Assembly: GCA_949296915.1 (NCBI GenBank)
Contig: CASFPX010000001.1
Location: 124,001 to 188,000 of the forward strand
Length of the DNA: 64,000 bases
From: Onthovicinus sp900555545
GTDB taxonomy: Bacteria > Bacillota > Clostridia > Oscillospirales > Acutalibacteraceae
Reading direction: 5' to 3'
The first letter of the stretch is position 1; each line of letters begins with the position of its first letter. Below, piece after piece: positions 30,098 to 38,539 of the stretch. The position numbers and the translations under genes are program-made. Below the pieces are notes generated by a model. It saw only the letters and a list, made by a program, of their open reading frames with translations. It had not been told where the DNA came from and searched no databases.

Positions 30098-30985
30098 ATG
30101 AAAAAAACAAAAAAACGCAGGGGGACCGTTCTGGCGGTGCTGCTGTTGCTCATCGGGCTGGGTGTGATGCTCTTCCCCACCATGAGCGACCTGTACTACC
30201 GCTGGGAGGCGGAGCGGGAGATCGCCCAGTACAACCAGGTGACGGCCTCGGCCAAGGGCGAGGATTACTCGGAGCTGTGGGCCGCAGCGGAGGAATATAA
30301 CCGCCGCCTGGCCGCCCACGCCGCCGATCCGTCCCAAACATCGCCGGAGCTGGATGCGGATATCAGCCAATATCTCAACCCCCTTGGCAACGGGATGATG
30401 GGGTATATCGATATCCCGAAGATCAACGTCCACCTGCCCATCTATCAGGGCACGGAGGAGCGCGCCCTGCAGGCCGGCGCAGGCTATTGGCTCGGCACCA
30501 GCCTGCCCACCGGCGGCGCAAGCACACACTGCGTCCTCACGGCACACAACGGCCTGATCAAGGCCAAGATGTTTACGGATATCGATCAGCTGGTGGTGGG
30601 GGATACCTTTACCATCACGGTGCTGGACCGCGTGATGACCTACGAGGTGGACCAGATCCTGACTACGCTCCCAAATGAATTGGAGCCATTGCGGATCGTG
30701 GAGGGGCAGGACTATGTGACGCTGTACACCTGCACCCCCTACGGGGTCAACACGCACCGCCTGCTGGTGCGCGGCCACCGCATCGCCACGCCGGAGGAAC
30801 AGCAGTCCGGCGCACTGGAGCAGATCGCCAGCGGAACCGGCGCATGGTGGATTGCCATCCCGCTGCTGTTGCTGTTACTAATCCTAATCTTTGTCATTCG
30901 CCTGTTCCTGCGCAAGCGGGGCCAAAATCGGAACCGGAAGAACCCGGCGGAAAGGGAGGATCCTGTAGATGAACCAAAAGCTTAA
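30098..30985 (+). CDS. Class C sortase
   Basis: A 295-residue membrane transpeptidase that polymerises pilin subunits. There is an N-terminal helix (TVLAVLLLLIGLGVMLFP), a lid region with DP (about 77-78), the catalytic His150 (LTAHNGL), Cys212 and Arg221 in TLYTCTPYGVNTHRLLVRG, the class C signature, and a second helix near the C-terminus (WWIAIPLLLLLLILIFVI) as in pilus sortases. The start is ATG 30098 or a TTG 9 nt upstream. Its 3' end overlaps the next surface gene by 17 nt, so the two are co-translated. Confidence 0.94.
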   Translation: MKKTKKRRGTVLAVLLLLIGLGVMLFPTMSDLYYRWEAEREIAQYNQVTASAKGEDYSELWAAAEEYNRRLAAHAADPSQTSPELDADISQYLNPLGNGMMGYIDIPKINVHLPIYQGTEERALQAGAGYWLGTSLPTGGASTHCVLTAHNGLIKAKMFTDIDQLVVGDTFTITVLDRVMTYEVDQILTTLPNELEPLRIVEGQDYVTLYTCTPYGVNTHRLLVRGHRIATPEEQQSGALEQIASGTGAWWIAIPLLLLLLILIFVIRLFLRKRGQNRNRKNPAEREDPVDEPKA

Positions 30986-31877
30986 ACGCATTTGCGGGTT
31001 GATGTGCGCCGTGCTGGCGGCCGTGCTGCTGCCGGTGCTGCCATCGGCGGCCGAACCGGACGGGGGCGAGACGCTCACCGTGCAATATGCTCAGGAGGGC
31101 GTGCGGTTCGACCTCTACCGTGCGGCGGAGTTTGGCTCGGATGGGCAGTGGTCCCTGACGGGCGTGTTTGCGGATTATCCGGTGGAGATTACCGGTTCCG
31201 GCTGGCTGGATACGGCGGCTACGCTTGCGGGCTTTGCAGCGGCGGACCATCTGCCGGCGGACGCCAGCGCGGTGACAGCGGGCGGATCGGTCACCTTTAC
31301 CGGGCTGGAGCGCGGCCTCTATCTGGTGGTCGGGCAGCCTTCCGAGGCGGGCGGCTTCCGCTATACGCCCGTGCCATCGCTGGTGTGGGTTTCCAGCACG
31401 GTGAACGCCATTGTCAAGTATGATCAGGAGGAACTCCCTGTGGAGCAAACCTCCCTCACCGTGCAAAAGGTCTGGGCGGACGATACGTCCGATACCCGCC
31501 CGGATTCGGTCTCCATCCGCCTGCTGTGCGACGGCGCGGTGTACAGTACCGCCACGCTGACCGCCTCCAACGGCTGGCATTACACCTGGGATGGCCTCGC
31601 CGCCGGGCACAACTGGCAGGTTGCGGAGGCATCTGTGCCGGATGGCTATACGGTCTCCGTCTCACGCTCTGGCGATGTCTTTACCGTGACCAACCGCGGC
31701 AAAGCGCCTCCCCCCGCCACGACGACGGAGCCCGAGGAATTCCCGCCGGATCATGGGGATGAGCCGGAGACAGGGGACGCCACGCGGTACGGCCTGGTCG
31801 CGGGGATCGCGGCTGCGGCGGCGGGTACGGCCGCTGTGCTGATGCTGCTCCGGCGGAAAACGCATCCTGCCGGATGA
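30969..31877 (+). CDS. Cna_B-domain surface protein with variant sorting signal
   Basis: A 302-residue wall-anchored protein: signal peptide (LMCAVLAAVLLPVLPSAAE), an N-terminal beta domain (about 35-155), a Cna_B domain (SLTVQKVWADD ... VPDGYTVSVS; about 158-240), a Pro/Thr/Glu linker, and PETGD followed by a hydrophobic helix and RRKTHPAG. PETGD is a variant of the LPXTG motif, different from the IPHTG of the large pilin. It overlaps the sortase gene by 17 nt. It is probably a basal or tip pilus subunit (inference). Confidence 0.86.
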   Translation: MNQKLKRICGLMCAVLAAVLLPVLPSAAEPDGGETLTVQYAQEGVRFDLYRAAEFGSDGQWSLTGVFADYPVEITGSGWLDTAATLAGFAAADHLPADASAVTAGGSVTFTGLERGLYLVVGQPSEAGGFRYTPVPSLVWVSSTVNAIVKYDQEELPVEQTSLTVQKVWADDTSDTRPDSVSIRLLCDGAVYSTATLTASNGWHYTWDGLAAGHNWQVAEASVPDGYTVSVSRSGDVFTVTNRGKAPPPATTTEPEEFPPDHGDEPETGDATRYGLVAGIAAAAAGTAAVLMLLRRKTHPAG

Positions 31878-31940
31878 CCACGCTGTTGTACGGATTCCGG
31901 GATTTTAAATTTGCCAATACTTGCTCATTCAAATAGATGT

Positions 31941-31981
31941 ACGGCGCAGAGCTTTTACCCTCTCTGCGCCGTCAATTTTTT
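31941..31981 (+). terminator. Terminator of the pilus operon
   Basis: Perfect 11-bp stem ACGGCGCAGAG/CTCTGCGCCGT (31941-31951, 31962-31972), 10-nt loop, then CAATTTTTT. Confidence 0.92.
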
Positions 31982-32000
31982 ATGGATGTTTTACCCGATC

Positions 32001-32026
32001 AAAAAGGCCGCCGGATTCCGGCGGCC
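32001..32026 (-). terminator. Terminator of the PRPP synthetase gene
   Basis: Perfect 9-bp stem GGCCGCCGG/CCGGCGGCC (32006-32014, 32018-32026), 3-nt loop, five T on the minus strand. Confidence 0.88.
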
Positions 32027-32043
32027 GAATGGATCTGCTGTTT

Positions 32044-33231
32044 TTATGCGTTGTGCTCGATGTGATAGCCCTTCCGCTCCAGGAAGGCATAGATCCTGTC
32101 GGACGGGTTGAGCAGCTTGCTCACGGACATATCATGGTTGAGCGTGTCGATGATGTAGGAGATGTACTTGGACATATCCACCTCACAGTACCAGTCACGC
32201 TGGAGCAGCTCCGGCGTGCGGTAGACCAGGTTCGTGGTAAACACGCGGTCAAACAGGCCCTTTTCATATGCCTCGTCAAACGTGCGCAGCCCCTCGCAGA
32301 ACAGGCCAAAGCACGTGCAGATGAAGATCCGGTTGGCCTTCAGATCTTTCAGCTTTTTGGCGACCTCGATCATGGAGTCGCCGGAGGAGATCATGTCATC
32401 CACAATGATGACATCCTTGCCCTCCACGTCGTCGCCCAGGAACTCATGTGCAACAATGGGGTTGCGGCCATTGACCACACGGGTGAAATCGCGGCGCTTA
32501 TAGAACATACCCAGCTCAATCCCAAGCACGGTGGAGTAGTAGATGCAGCGGCCCATACCGCCCTCGTCGGGGGAGATGACCATCAGGTGATCCTTATCGA
32601 TCTTGAGGTCGGACACGTTGTTGACCAGCGCTTTAATCATCTGGTAGGCCGGCTGGACATCCTCAAAGCCATTGAGGGGGATTGCGTTCTGTACGCGGGG
32701 ATCGTGCGCATCAAAGGTGATGATATTATCCACACCCATGTTGTTGCACAGCTCCTGCAGGGCGATGGCGCAGTCCAGGGACTCGCGGCCCGCGCGGCGA
32801 TGCTGGCGGCCCTCATACAGCATTGGCATGATGACGGTGATGCGGCGCGCCTTACCCATGGTGGCGGAGATCACGCGCTTCAGGTTTGCAAAGTGGTCAT
32901 CCGGGCTCATCGGTACCTCGCGGCCGTACATCTTATACGTGCAGCCGTAATTAAAGGGATCAATCACCATGTACAGGTCATAGCCGCGGATCGTCTGGGT
33001 GATCACCGCCTTTGCCTCGCCCGTGCCAAAGCGCGGGAAGTTGGCATTGATGATATAGGACTCCTTCTGATATCCGGCGAATGCAATCGTATTTTTGTGC
33101 TCGCTCTCGCGCTTTTCGCGCCAATCGACAATATAGCGGTCGATTTTTTTGGCAAGCTCTTCACATCCGGGCAGCGCGATAATGCCAAGCGGCCCTACGG
33201 GGATTGTCATGGATTCAAAAATCTCCGGCAT
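32044..33231 (-). CDS. Ribose-phosphate pyrophosphokinase, long form
   Basis: A 395-residue PRPP synthetase that makes PRPP from ATP and ribose-5-phosphate for nucleotide, His and Trp synthesis. The PRPP loop is VIIVDDMISSGDSMIEVAKKL; other family parts are FDAHDPRVQNAI, VISPDEGGMGR and the RRAGRESLDCAIALQEL region. It is about 80 residues longer than standard Prs (about 315), with extra sequence at the N-terminus (about 40 residues) and C-terminus (about 30), as in a distinct clostridial subfamily. GGAAGGAG precedes the ATG. Monocistronic and divergent from the FNT gene. Confidence 0.92.
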   Translation of the reverse strand: MPEIFESMTIPVGPLGIIALPGCEELAKKIDRYIVDWREKRESEHKNTIAFAGYQKESYIINANFPRFGTGEAKAVITQTIRGYDLYMVIDPFNYGCTYKMYGREVPMSPDDHFANLKRVISATMGKARRITVIMPMLYEGRQHRRAGRESLDCAIALQELCNNMGVDNIITFDAHDPRVQNAIPLNGFEDVQPAYQMIKALVNNVSDLKIDKDHLMVISPDEGGMGRCIYYSTVLGIELGMFYKRRDFTRVVNGRNPIVAHEFLGDDVEGKDVIIVDDMISSGDSMIEVAKKLKDLKANRIFICTCFGLFCEGLRTFDEAYEKGLFDRVFTTNLVYRTPELLQRDWYCEVDMSKYISYIIDTLNHDMSVSKLLNPSDRIYAFLERKGYHIEHNA

Positions 33232-33551
33232 TTTAAATCTCCTTCCTCAGTACGCACATAAAATCGTTCCGCTTTTATTTTACTCTATTTTTCTCTTTTT
33301 TTAAATAGATTTCGATACTTTTTGCCTGAAAATTAGCCGTTACAAGCAGGGATAGTTTTTGTCTATAAGCACCAAAATATTGCCACGGATCTTATAAGAG
33401 AGCGCCCGTTGCCCAAAGCGCACATTTTTGAGGGCGGACAGGGTACACGGTTTTACAAAAAAGTCAATTGATTCTCCCGGCGGAAACAGATATTATATAT
33501 GGGTCGGCCTTTCCAGGGGCTTAGGAATCATATTGCGGAGGGAATGAACCC
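33232..33551. other. Divergent intergenic region prs-FNT
   Basis: About 320 bp. It holds the FNT promoter and, on the minus strand, an AT-rich stretch (33270-33320) with TAAAAT that could serve prs. No gene, Crp/Fnr palindrome or riboswitch was seen in it. Confidence 0.5.
33468..33496 (+). promoter_or_regulatory. Promoter of the FNT channel gene
   Basis: TTGATT (33468-33473), 17-nt spacer, TATTAT (33491-33496). Confidence 0.7.
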
Positions 33552-34343
33552 ATGTATCAAGAAGAGATCCAAACCGCCGGGGCGCTCGCAGCCCAAAAAT
33601 ACAAGCTGCTGCATGAGCGCCCGCTGGCTTACTTGATATCCGCCATGCAGGCGGGCGTTTTTGTCGGGTTCGGCGTACTGCTCTCATTCACGGCGGGCGG
33701 CCTGCTGACCGCGGACGGAGTCCCCGCAGTCAAGTTGATCATGGGCGCCTGCTTCGGCGTGGCGCTGAGCCTGGTGCTTATGGCCGGCGCGGAGCTCTTT
33801 ACGGGGAACACCTTTGTAATGACGGTGGGGCTGCTGCAAAAAAAGGCGCGCCTGCCGCACGTAGCTGCGATATGCGCCCTATCCTGGGCTGGCAATCTGG
33901 CAGGCTCCGCCCTGCTGGCCCTGCTGTACCGGATGACTGGCCTGGGGACGGGTGCTGTCGCACAGATCATGGCCGATACGGCCGCCGCCAAGATGGCAGT
34001 CCCGCTGGGGCAGCTCTTGGTGCGCGCGATTCTGTGTAATATCCTTGTGTGCCTGGCCGTGTGGTGCGGCATCAAAATGAAGTCCGAGGCCGGTAAGTTG
34101 ATCATGGTGTTCTGGTGCCTGCTTGCATTTTTCACCACGGGTTTTGAACACAGTGTGGCGAATATGACGCTGCTGACGGTCGCACTGCTCAATCCTGTCG
34201 GCGCAGCGGTGGACCTGCTGGGATATGTGTACAATCTGGCCGTTGTCACACTCGGGAATATGATCGGTGGAATTGTATTTATGGCATTGCCCTACTACGC
34301 CATCGCCCGAAAAAGGCCGGCAGCTGACAAAAATGTAAGATAG
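33552..34343 (+). CDS. Formate/nitrite transporter family channel
   Basis: A 263-residue pentameric aquaporin-fold channel of the FocA/NirC/HSC family. There are six membrane segments; typical blocks are ISAMQAGVFVGFGVLLSF, GAELFTGNTFVMTVGLL, WAGNLAGSALLALL, ILCNILVCLAVWCGIKMKS and GFEHSVANMTLL, where the histidine of the FEHxVANM motif lines the pore. It could carry formate, nitrite or hydrosulfide; no pyruvate-formate lyase gene is adjacent to decide. A GGAGGG site precedes the ATG. Confidence 0.92.
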   Translation: MYQEEIQTAGALAAQKYKLLHERPLAYLISAMQAGVFVGFGVLLSFTAGGLLTADGVPAVKLIMGACFGVALSLVLMAGAELFTGNTFVMTVGLLQKKARLPHVAAICALSWAGNLAGSALLALLYRMTGLGTGAVAQIMADTAAAKMAVPLGQLLVRAILCNILVCLAVWCGIKMKSEAGKLIMVFWCLLAFFTTGFEHSVANMTLLTVALLNPVGAAVDLLGYVYNLAVVTLGNMIGGIVFMALPYYAIARKRPAADKNVR

Positions 34344-34352
34344 AAAAAACAG

Positions 34353-34395
34353 AAGCTTGGGCCGTCCGGCATCCGCCGGGTGGCCCAAGCTTTTT
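34353..34395 (+). terminator. Long terminator hairpin after FNT
   Basis: 11-bp stem AAGCTTGGGCC/GGCCCAAGCTT (34353-34363, 34382-34392) with an inner CCGGC/GCCGG stem, then TTT. It reaches the stop region of the convergent gene at 34394 and probably separates the two transcripts. Confidence 0.85.
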
Positions 34396-36970
34396 ACAGG
34401 TGCCTGTTTGCTAAAAAGATGGAGACGGCCGACCAGATCGCCTGAAGGATCAGAAGCTGCCACATGCCGATCTGTGCAAAGGCGGAGAACCCCACCAGCA
34501 GCAGGACGATCAACGCGTTGACAGTGGCGGCGATCTTCTGCATAGCTGTCACAACCGAAAGGCGGTTGCCCAACGCCAGCGCGCCGGACAGTGCCATCAG
34601 CATGGAGTTGAGGCGGCCATCGTGCAGGATGTAGGCCGGGGCCTTCCCCTTGACGCGATCATGGTAGCGCTTGTAAATGGATGATGCCTTGGGGCTCATA
34701 ATTTTCACGCTGTTGGGTTCCAGGCCAAAGATGTCCTCCACCAGTTCGTCGGTAATATTCGCGTCCGTCGTGCGGATCAGGACCGTCACGCCGGCGGCGA
34801 TAATCTCGCGCAGACGGGCGGCGATGTCTTCATTGATCATATAGCTGACTACAAACATGGCGGCCAGCTTGCCAGAGATGGCCAAGTACATGACCTGACG
34901 GCCGTCGTGACGGTATTTCTTTTCACTTTCCGCCGGCGGCGTCTCAATATTGTGGTGCTGGAGCATCTCGCGATTCCCAACGATCACGTGACGGCCCGCC
35001 ACCCAAGCGGAGAGGCCCAGCCGGTCCTCATAGCGCAGCTCCTCAACCTCCGGCAGCAGATCACGCCGCCCCTCGATCACGCGGTCAAACACCTCGCCGC
35101 ACGGGCCGCCGGCGGCGATCACCAGGGCCGCCGTGTGCAGGATCGCCTCGTCAATGCGCATATTGTGATAGGTTTTGATCCCGTGGATATTGCAGCCGCC
35201 ACTTGCAAAAATGTCGGAGGAATCGAATGCCACTGCATTGGTGTGCTCGCAGCTTTGAACAGCCGGGAAGCCGGAGATCATCGCCCCCTCTTCCAGGCAC
35301 TCCCTGGACAGGCGCAGCATGGACAGGTTGCTCCCCAGCAGGGAGACCGCCGGGACCGCCGCACACACGGCGGCCGCCATGGCAGTGATGGCCGTAAAGG
35401 CGTTATCTCCGGTCAGGCCGCCAACCACTCCGGCAATAATGCCCGCTGCCAGCACGATCAGCGTGGTAAGGCGCCCGCACCGGTCCGCCGGATCCCCCTT
35501 GAGGGAGAGTTCAAAAAACGCGGCAGGGAATTTGACACGGGCGGAGTATTTGATATCCGGTTCACCCATCAGCATTCCGCGGCCAATCTCCTCCGCATCC
35601 TCCCCGCGCTCGATGGAGTGGACGGCATAAAGCTGTTTTTCCGGGGAGCAAAAGGCGAAATTCCGACTGATCCGGTTCAGGAGGACGGCCTTGCCTGCAA
35701 AGCCGAGCGCCAGTTCAATTCCCGCGAGGCCGGCAAACAACGTCAATCCCCCGAGCGAGGCATCGTCATAAAAGAACAGCGCTACAGTCTGGATCAGCGC
35801 GGCCAGGGTTGCCAACAGCACCGGGCTGTCCGCATTGGGGCGCAATCGCAGGAGCCCCTTGATTCCACGCAGGAGCAACGGGAATCCCACCGCGATACAC
35901 AGCGCCAGCACGACGGTATTCATAACCAGCAGGCCGGTCTTTCCACCGGGGAAGAACAGCGAACTGCCGGCGGATGTGCGGATCTGTTCGGCGATGGCGA
36001 CAGCTGCGGCAAATACGCCAAGTACACCAGCTGCCACACTCCGCACAGCTGCGGTCACACGGTCCCGGCGCAGGCGCACCTGGATTCCGTCCGCATCCTC
36101 GGCCCGATTGTAATCGTCCTGTTGCTCACCGGTGACCTCGGCCGGCGGGAGGGGCTCTCCGAAGGATTCGCTGTCTCGGAACTCCTCATTGATTTTAAAG
36201 TTTTTGACCTTCTCCCGGCGCTTTTTGCGCAGCTCCTGTTCCGCCTGCTTCTCGTCAATCTGCTCGCCGGGTTCCTCCTGCTGTAAAAATTCACTGAAGA
36301 ACATCTGCCCCTCAATGCTGTCTGCAGGGGCCGCTGGCGGCTGACTTTCCTGATTTTTATAGTGGTCTTCGATCCCGGCGTCTGCGGCGACAATTACCGG
36401 GAGGGGCGAGAGATCCGCCGTGGCCCGCAGGCCGCTTTCCTTACTTAGAAATCCGGGACTGTCCACCACTTTGTCCTGACGGCGCCGGGGGGCGGAGGGT
36501 TCCGGTTTATCGGAAATTTTGTTAAAGTAACGCGTCGGCTCCTCTGCCAGGGGCTCTTCCGGAGAGGGGAGACGAACGTCAGCCGTCTTGATCGTGCCAA
36601 GCGTTTCCTCTCCGCCCCGGCGCAGGGGAAGCTCCCCCTCGTTTTTCTCCACCAGGGAGGATCGGGCAAAAAAGCGGGGACGCTGGTTTGCCGGTGTATA
36701 CTCGTATTCTACCGGCGCCTGTGGTTCCTCTACCATAGGATCGGGATTTTTCTTCAAAACAAAATTGCCCGTCGCATCGGAAAGCGGTAGGTCGGATGTC
36801 TGCTCCGGTGTTTCATCTGCCAGCAGGGTACGCGGTTCATCGGCAAGAAGGGCGTCAATATCCTCCATGCTCCACTTGCGCCCACTGCCCTTGTCATGGC
36901 TGGTGCGTGCCTCCAACAGGATGTCGTCAACCGAAAAATCTCCGGTTGAAAAATGCTTTTCCATATCCAA
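34394..36970 (-). CDS. Degenerate P-type ATPase-like membrane protein
   Basis: An 858-residue protein. Residues 1-300 are acidic, Pro/Glu-rich and predicted disordered; two VDDILLEA / SMEDIDALLADE motifs lie near the N-terminus. About eight membrane segments follow (roughly 305-330, 345-370, 382-402, 405-430, 500-525, 528-550, 805-830, 833-855). The order matches P-type ATPases: VPAVSLL at the ion-site helix, then FDSSDIF (582-588) where FDKTGTL is expected, AGRHVIVGN (658-666) of the nucleotide domain, IRTTDAN for LTGDN, and LHDGRLNSMLMAL for VGDGxNDxxAL. The key Lys, Thr and second Asp residues are replaced, so ATP hydrolysis is unlikely. It follows rlmB by 12 nt. The function is unknown; a pseudo-transporter or scaffold is my inference. 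Confidence 0.8.
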   Translation of the reverse strand: MDMEKHFSTGDFSVDDILLEARTSHDKGSGRKWSMEDIDALLADEPRTLLADETPEQTSDLPLSDATGNFVLKKNPDPMVEEPQAPVEYEYTPANQRPRFFARSSLVEKNEGELPLRRGGEETLGTIKTADVRLPSPEEPLAEEPTRYFNKISDKPEPSAPRRRQDKVVDSPGFLSKESGLRATADLSPLPVIVAADAGIEDHYKNQESQPPAAPADSIEGQMFFSEFLQQEEPGEQIDEKQAEQELRKKRREKVKNFKINEEFRDSESFGEPLPPAEVTGEQQDDYNRAEDADGIQVRLRRDRVTAAVRSVAAGVLGVFAAAVAIAEQIRTSAGSSLFFPGGKTGLLVMNTVVLALCIAVGFPLLLRGIKGLLRLRPNADSPVLLATLAALIQTVALFFYDDASLGGLTLFAGLAGIELALGFAGKAVLLNRISRNFAFCSPEKQLYAVHSIERGEDAEEIGRGMLMGEPDIKYSARVKFPAAFFELSLKGDPADRCGRLTTLIVLAAGIIAGVVGGLTGDNAFTAITAMAAAVCAAVPAVSLLGSNLSMLRLSRECLEEGAMISGFPAVQSCEHTNAVAFDSSDIFASGGCNIHGIKTYHNMRIDEAILHTAALVIAAGGPCGEVFDRVIEGRRDLLPEVEELRYEDRLGLSAWVAGRHVIVGNREMLQHHNIETPPAESEKKYRHDGRQVMYLAISGKLAAMFVVSYMINEDIAARLREIIAAGVTVLIRTTDANITDELVEDIFGLEPNSVKIMSPKASSIYKRYHDRVKGKAPAYILHDGRLNSMLMALSGALALGNRLSVVTAMQKIAATVNALIVLLLVGFSAFAQIGMWQLLILQAIWSAVSIFLANRHL

Positions 36971-36982
36971 CTACCTCCTGTT

Positions 36983-37765
36983 TCATCTGAGCTGTGCGTC
37001 GCGTGTGCGCCTGACCTCATACATCAGAATCCCCGCCGCCACGGAGGCGTTCAGGGAGGAGATTTTCCCCTTCATGGGCAGGCTCACAATAAAGTCGCAC
37101 TTTTCCCGGACAAGACGGCCGATCCCAGCCCCTTCGGAACCGATGATCAGGCCGACTGCCCCGCCAAAATCTACCTGTGTGTAGTCCGTTCCACCCATAT
37201 CGGCCCCGTAGAGGAATACCCCACGGCTGCGCAGTTCTTCGATCGTTTGCACCAGATTGGTCACCCGTACCACGGGCACATGGTTGAGCGCCCCGGCCGA
37301 GGCCTTGTTGACGGTAAAGGAGAGGGGGGCGCTGCGCCGGGCGGGCACGATGACGCCATGGGCCCCAGCGGCATCCGCGGTGCGGATGATCGCCCCCAGG
37401 TTGTGGGGATCCTCAATCTCGTCACAGATCACGACAAAGAGCGGCTCTTCACGCTCCTGTGCGATACGGAACAGGTCCTCCAAATCGGCGTATGGATAGG
37501 CCGCCGCCTCAGCGATCACGCCCTGGTGGCGGGAGTGGCCGCACATAAAGTCGAGCTTTTTGACACTGACCTCCTTGATCAGCACCTTACGCTCGCGGGC
37601 GAGGGAGAGGATTTTGCCAATGCTGCCCGACTGCTCCCCGGCGGAGATGAGGAGCGTATCAATGCGCGTACCCGCCTTAAGCGCCTCCAGCACGGCGTTG
37701 CGGCCAATGATGATGTTTTCCTGCCGCCCGTCCCTCCGGGGCGGACTGCTATATTCACGGTTCAT
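36983..37765 (-). CDS. rlmB: TrmH-family 23S rRNA Gm2251 methyltransferase
   Basis: A 260-residue SPOUT methyltransferase that 2'-O-methylates 23S rRNA G2251. The N-terminal substrate-binding domain is IIIGRNAVLEALKAG...IKEVSVKKLD. The knot domain has DEIEDPHNLGAIIRTADAAGAHGVI, LIIGSEGAGIGRLVREKCD and LPMKGKISSLNASVAAGILMYE, the three classical motifs. The ATG at 37765 is chosen; a GTG three codons upstream is possible. It is co-transcribed with the downstream pseudo-P-type ATPase gene. Confidence 0.95.
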   Translation of the reverse strand: MNREYSSPPRRDGRQENIIIGRNAVLEALKAGTRIDTLLISAGEQSGSIGKILSLARERKVLIKEVSVKKLDFMCGHSRHQGVIAEAAAYPYADLEDLFRIAQEREEPLFVVICDEIEDPHNLGAIIRTADAAGAHGVIVPARRSAPLSFTVNKASAGALNHVPVVRVTNLVQTIEELRSRGVFLYGADMGGTDYTQVDFGGAVGLIIGSEGAGIGRLVREKCDFIVSLPMKGKISSLNASVAAGILMYEVRRTRDAQLR

Positions 37766-37880
37766 TATATTCACATCCGTTTTGCTTAAAATCTGTTATG
37801 ATAAATTATAACATACTATTCGGGGATTTTGTATCTTCCCCTCGAAATTTGTCGCCTGTTTTTCTCCTCGGCCATGAAAA

Positions 37881-37971
37881 GTTACAATTTGTAACCACTT
37901 GTAACCGAATTCTCACAATTGGATGCAAATCTTAATTAATTTGTAATCGTTCTGCTGTTTAATTTGTAACC
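37881..37971. repeat. Array of TTGTAAC boxes
   Basis: Perfect palindrome GTTACAA-T-TTGTAAC (37881-37895), a second TTGTAACC one helical turn on (37899-37906), TTGTAATC (37941-37948) and TTGTAACC (37964-37971, just before the -10 of the small-peptide gene). It looks like repressor or response-regulator sites; the same GGTTACAAAT word occurs in the triple repeat at 3053-3080. Confidence 0.55.
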
Positions 37972-37980
37972 TTATATCCG

Positions 37981-37986
37981 TATAAT
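37981..37986 (+). promoter_or_regulatory. -10 element of the 43-residue peptide gene
   Basis: Perfect TATAAT with a weak -35 (TTTAAT, 37958-37963). The TTGTAACC box at 37964-37971 lies in the spacer, a position suited to repression. Confidence 0.5.
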
Positions 37987-38019
37987 AGAGACAGAACAAA
38001 AGCGAAGGGGCGATCTGAA

Positions 38020-38151
38020 ATGAAGTCGTTTATCAAAAGAAACCTGCACACCATCATTGCTTTTGGCGTGATCGCCGCCCTGTTCGTGGCAGTGGCGGTC
38101 GGCGCCGTCCTGTTCAATACAGTTACTCCGGCCCAGATGCTTGCTGTCTGA
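38020..38151 (+). CDS. Small single-span membrane protein, 43 residues
   Basis: MKSFIKRNLHTIIAFG then a hydrophobic helix (VIAALFVAVAVGAVLF) and a short tail NTVTPAQMLAV. The basic N-terminus and single helix predict a membrane-anchored peptide with the N-terminus inside. GAAGGGG lies 8 nt before the ATG, a TATAAT lies 34 nt upstream, and a terminator follows, so it has all signs of a real transcription unit. No homologue was recognised. It is a regulator or stress peptide candidate given the operator-like array before it. Confidence 0.7.
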   Translation: MKSFIKRNLHTIIAFGVIAALFVAVAVGAVLFNTVTPAQMLAV

Positions 38152-38195
38152 TTCCCCGGACGCTGTCTTCCATTCCAATCCTGAATATACAAAAG

Positions 38196-38225
38196 TCCCG
38201 ATGCATCGCTGCACCGGGATTTTTG
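38196..38225. terminator. Bidirectional terminator
   Basis: 10-bp stem TCCCGATGCA/TGCACCGGGA (38196-38205, 38210-38219; one wobble) with TTTTT on the plus side and CTTTTG on the minus side. It serves the small peptide gene and the convergent hydrogenase operon. Confidence 0.82.
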
Positions 38226-38235
38226 TTTCGCATGA

Positions 38236-38475
38236 TTATGCATGCAGGCAGTGCTCTTCGAAAAAGGCGTTCACATCCTGCGGGTGCAGGGAGTAGATCT
38301 CCGAGCCATCCACTCGCACGGAAACGCCGTCCGAGCACTTGCCCATGCAAAAGACGGCTTTCAGTTCCACCTGACCGGCAAGCCCGTTGTCGGAAATCAG
38401 GTGCTTTAATGTGGAAATCACTTCATGGGAGCCGCGCAGATGGCAGGCGCTCCCGATACAGACCTCGATTGTCAT
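38236..38475 (-). CDS. Thioredoxin-like [2Fe-2S] ferredoxin (NuoE/HydC type)
   Basis: A 79-residue protein with the thioredoxin-fold ferredoxin cluster motif CIGSAC (Cys6, Cys11) and FCMGKC near residues 43-47, i.e. CX4C...CX3C, ligating one [2Fe-2S]. It is the domain found as NuoE C-terminus and in the small subunits of NAD-linked hydrogenases. AAGGAG precedes the ATG. It lies 64 nt downstream of the group-B-like hydrogenase on the same strand and probably serves as an electron carrier in that set. Confidence 0.88.
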   Translation of the reverse strand: MTIEVCIGSACHLRGSHEVISTLKHLISDNGLAGQVELKAVFCMGKCSDGVSVRVDGSEIYSLHPQDVNAFFEEHCLHA

Positions 38476-38539
38476 TAAAAAACAACTCCTTTTCTCCCGT
38501 AAGGGGACCGGCCCCGGTGGGGAATGTATCCATTATAAT

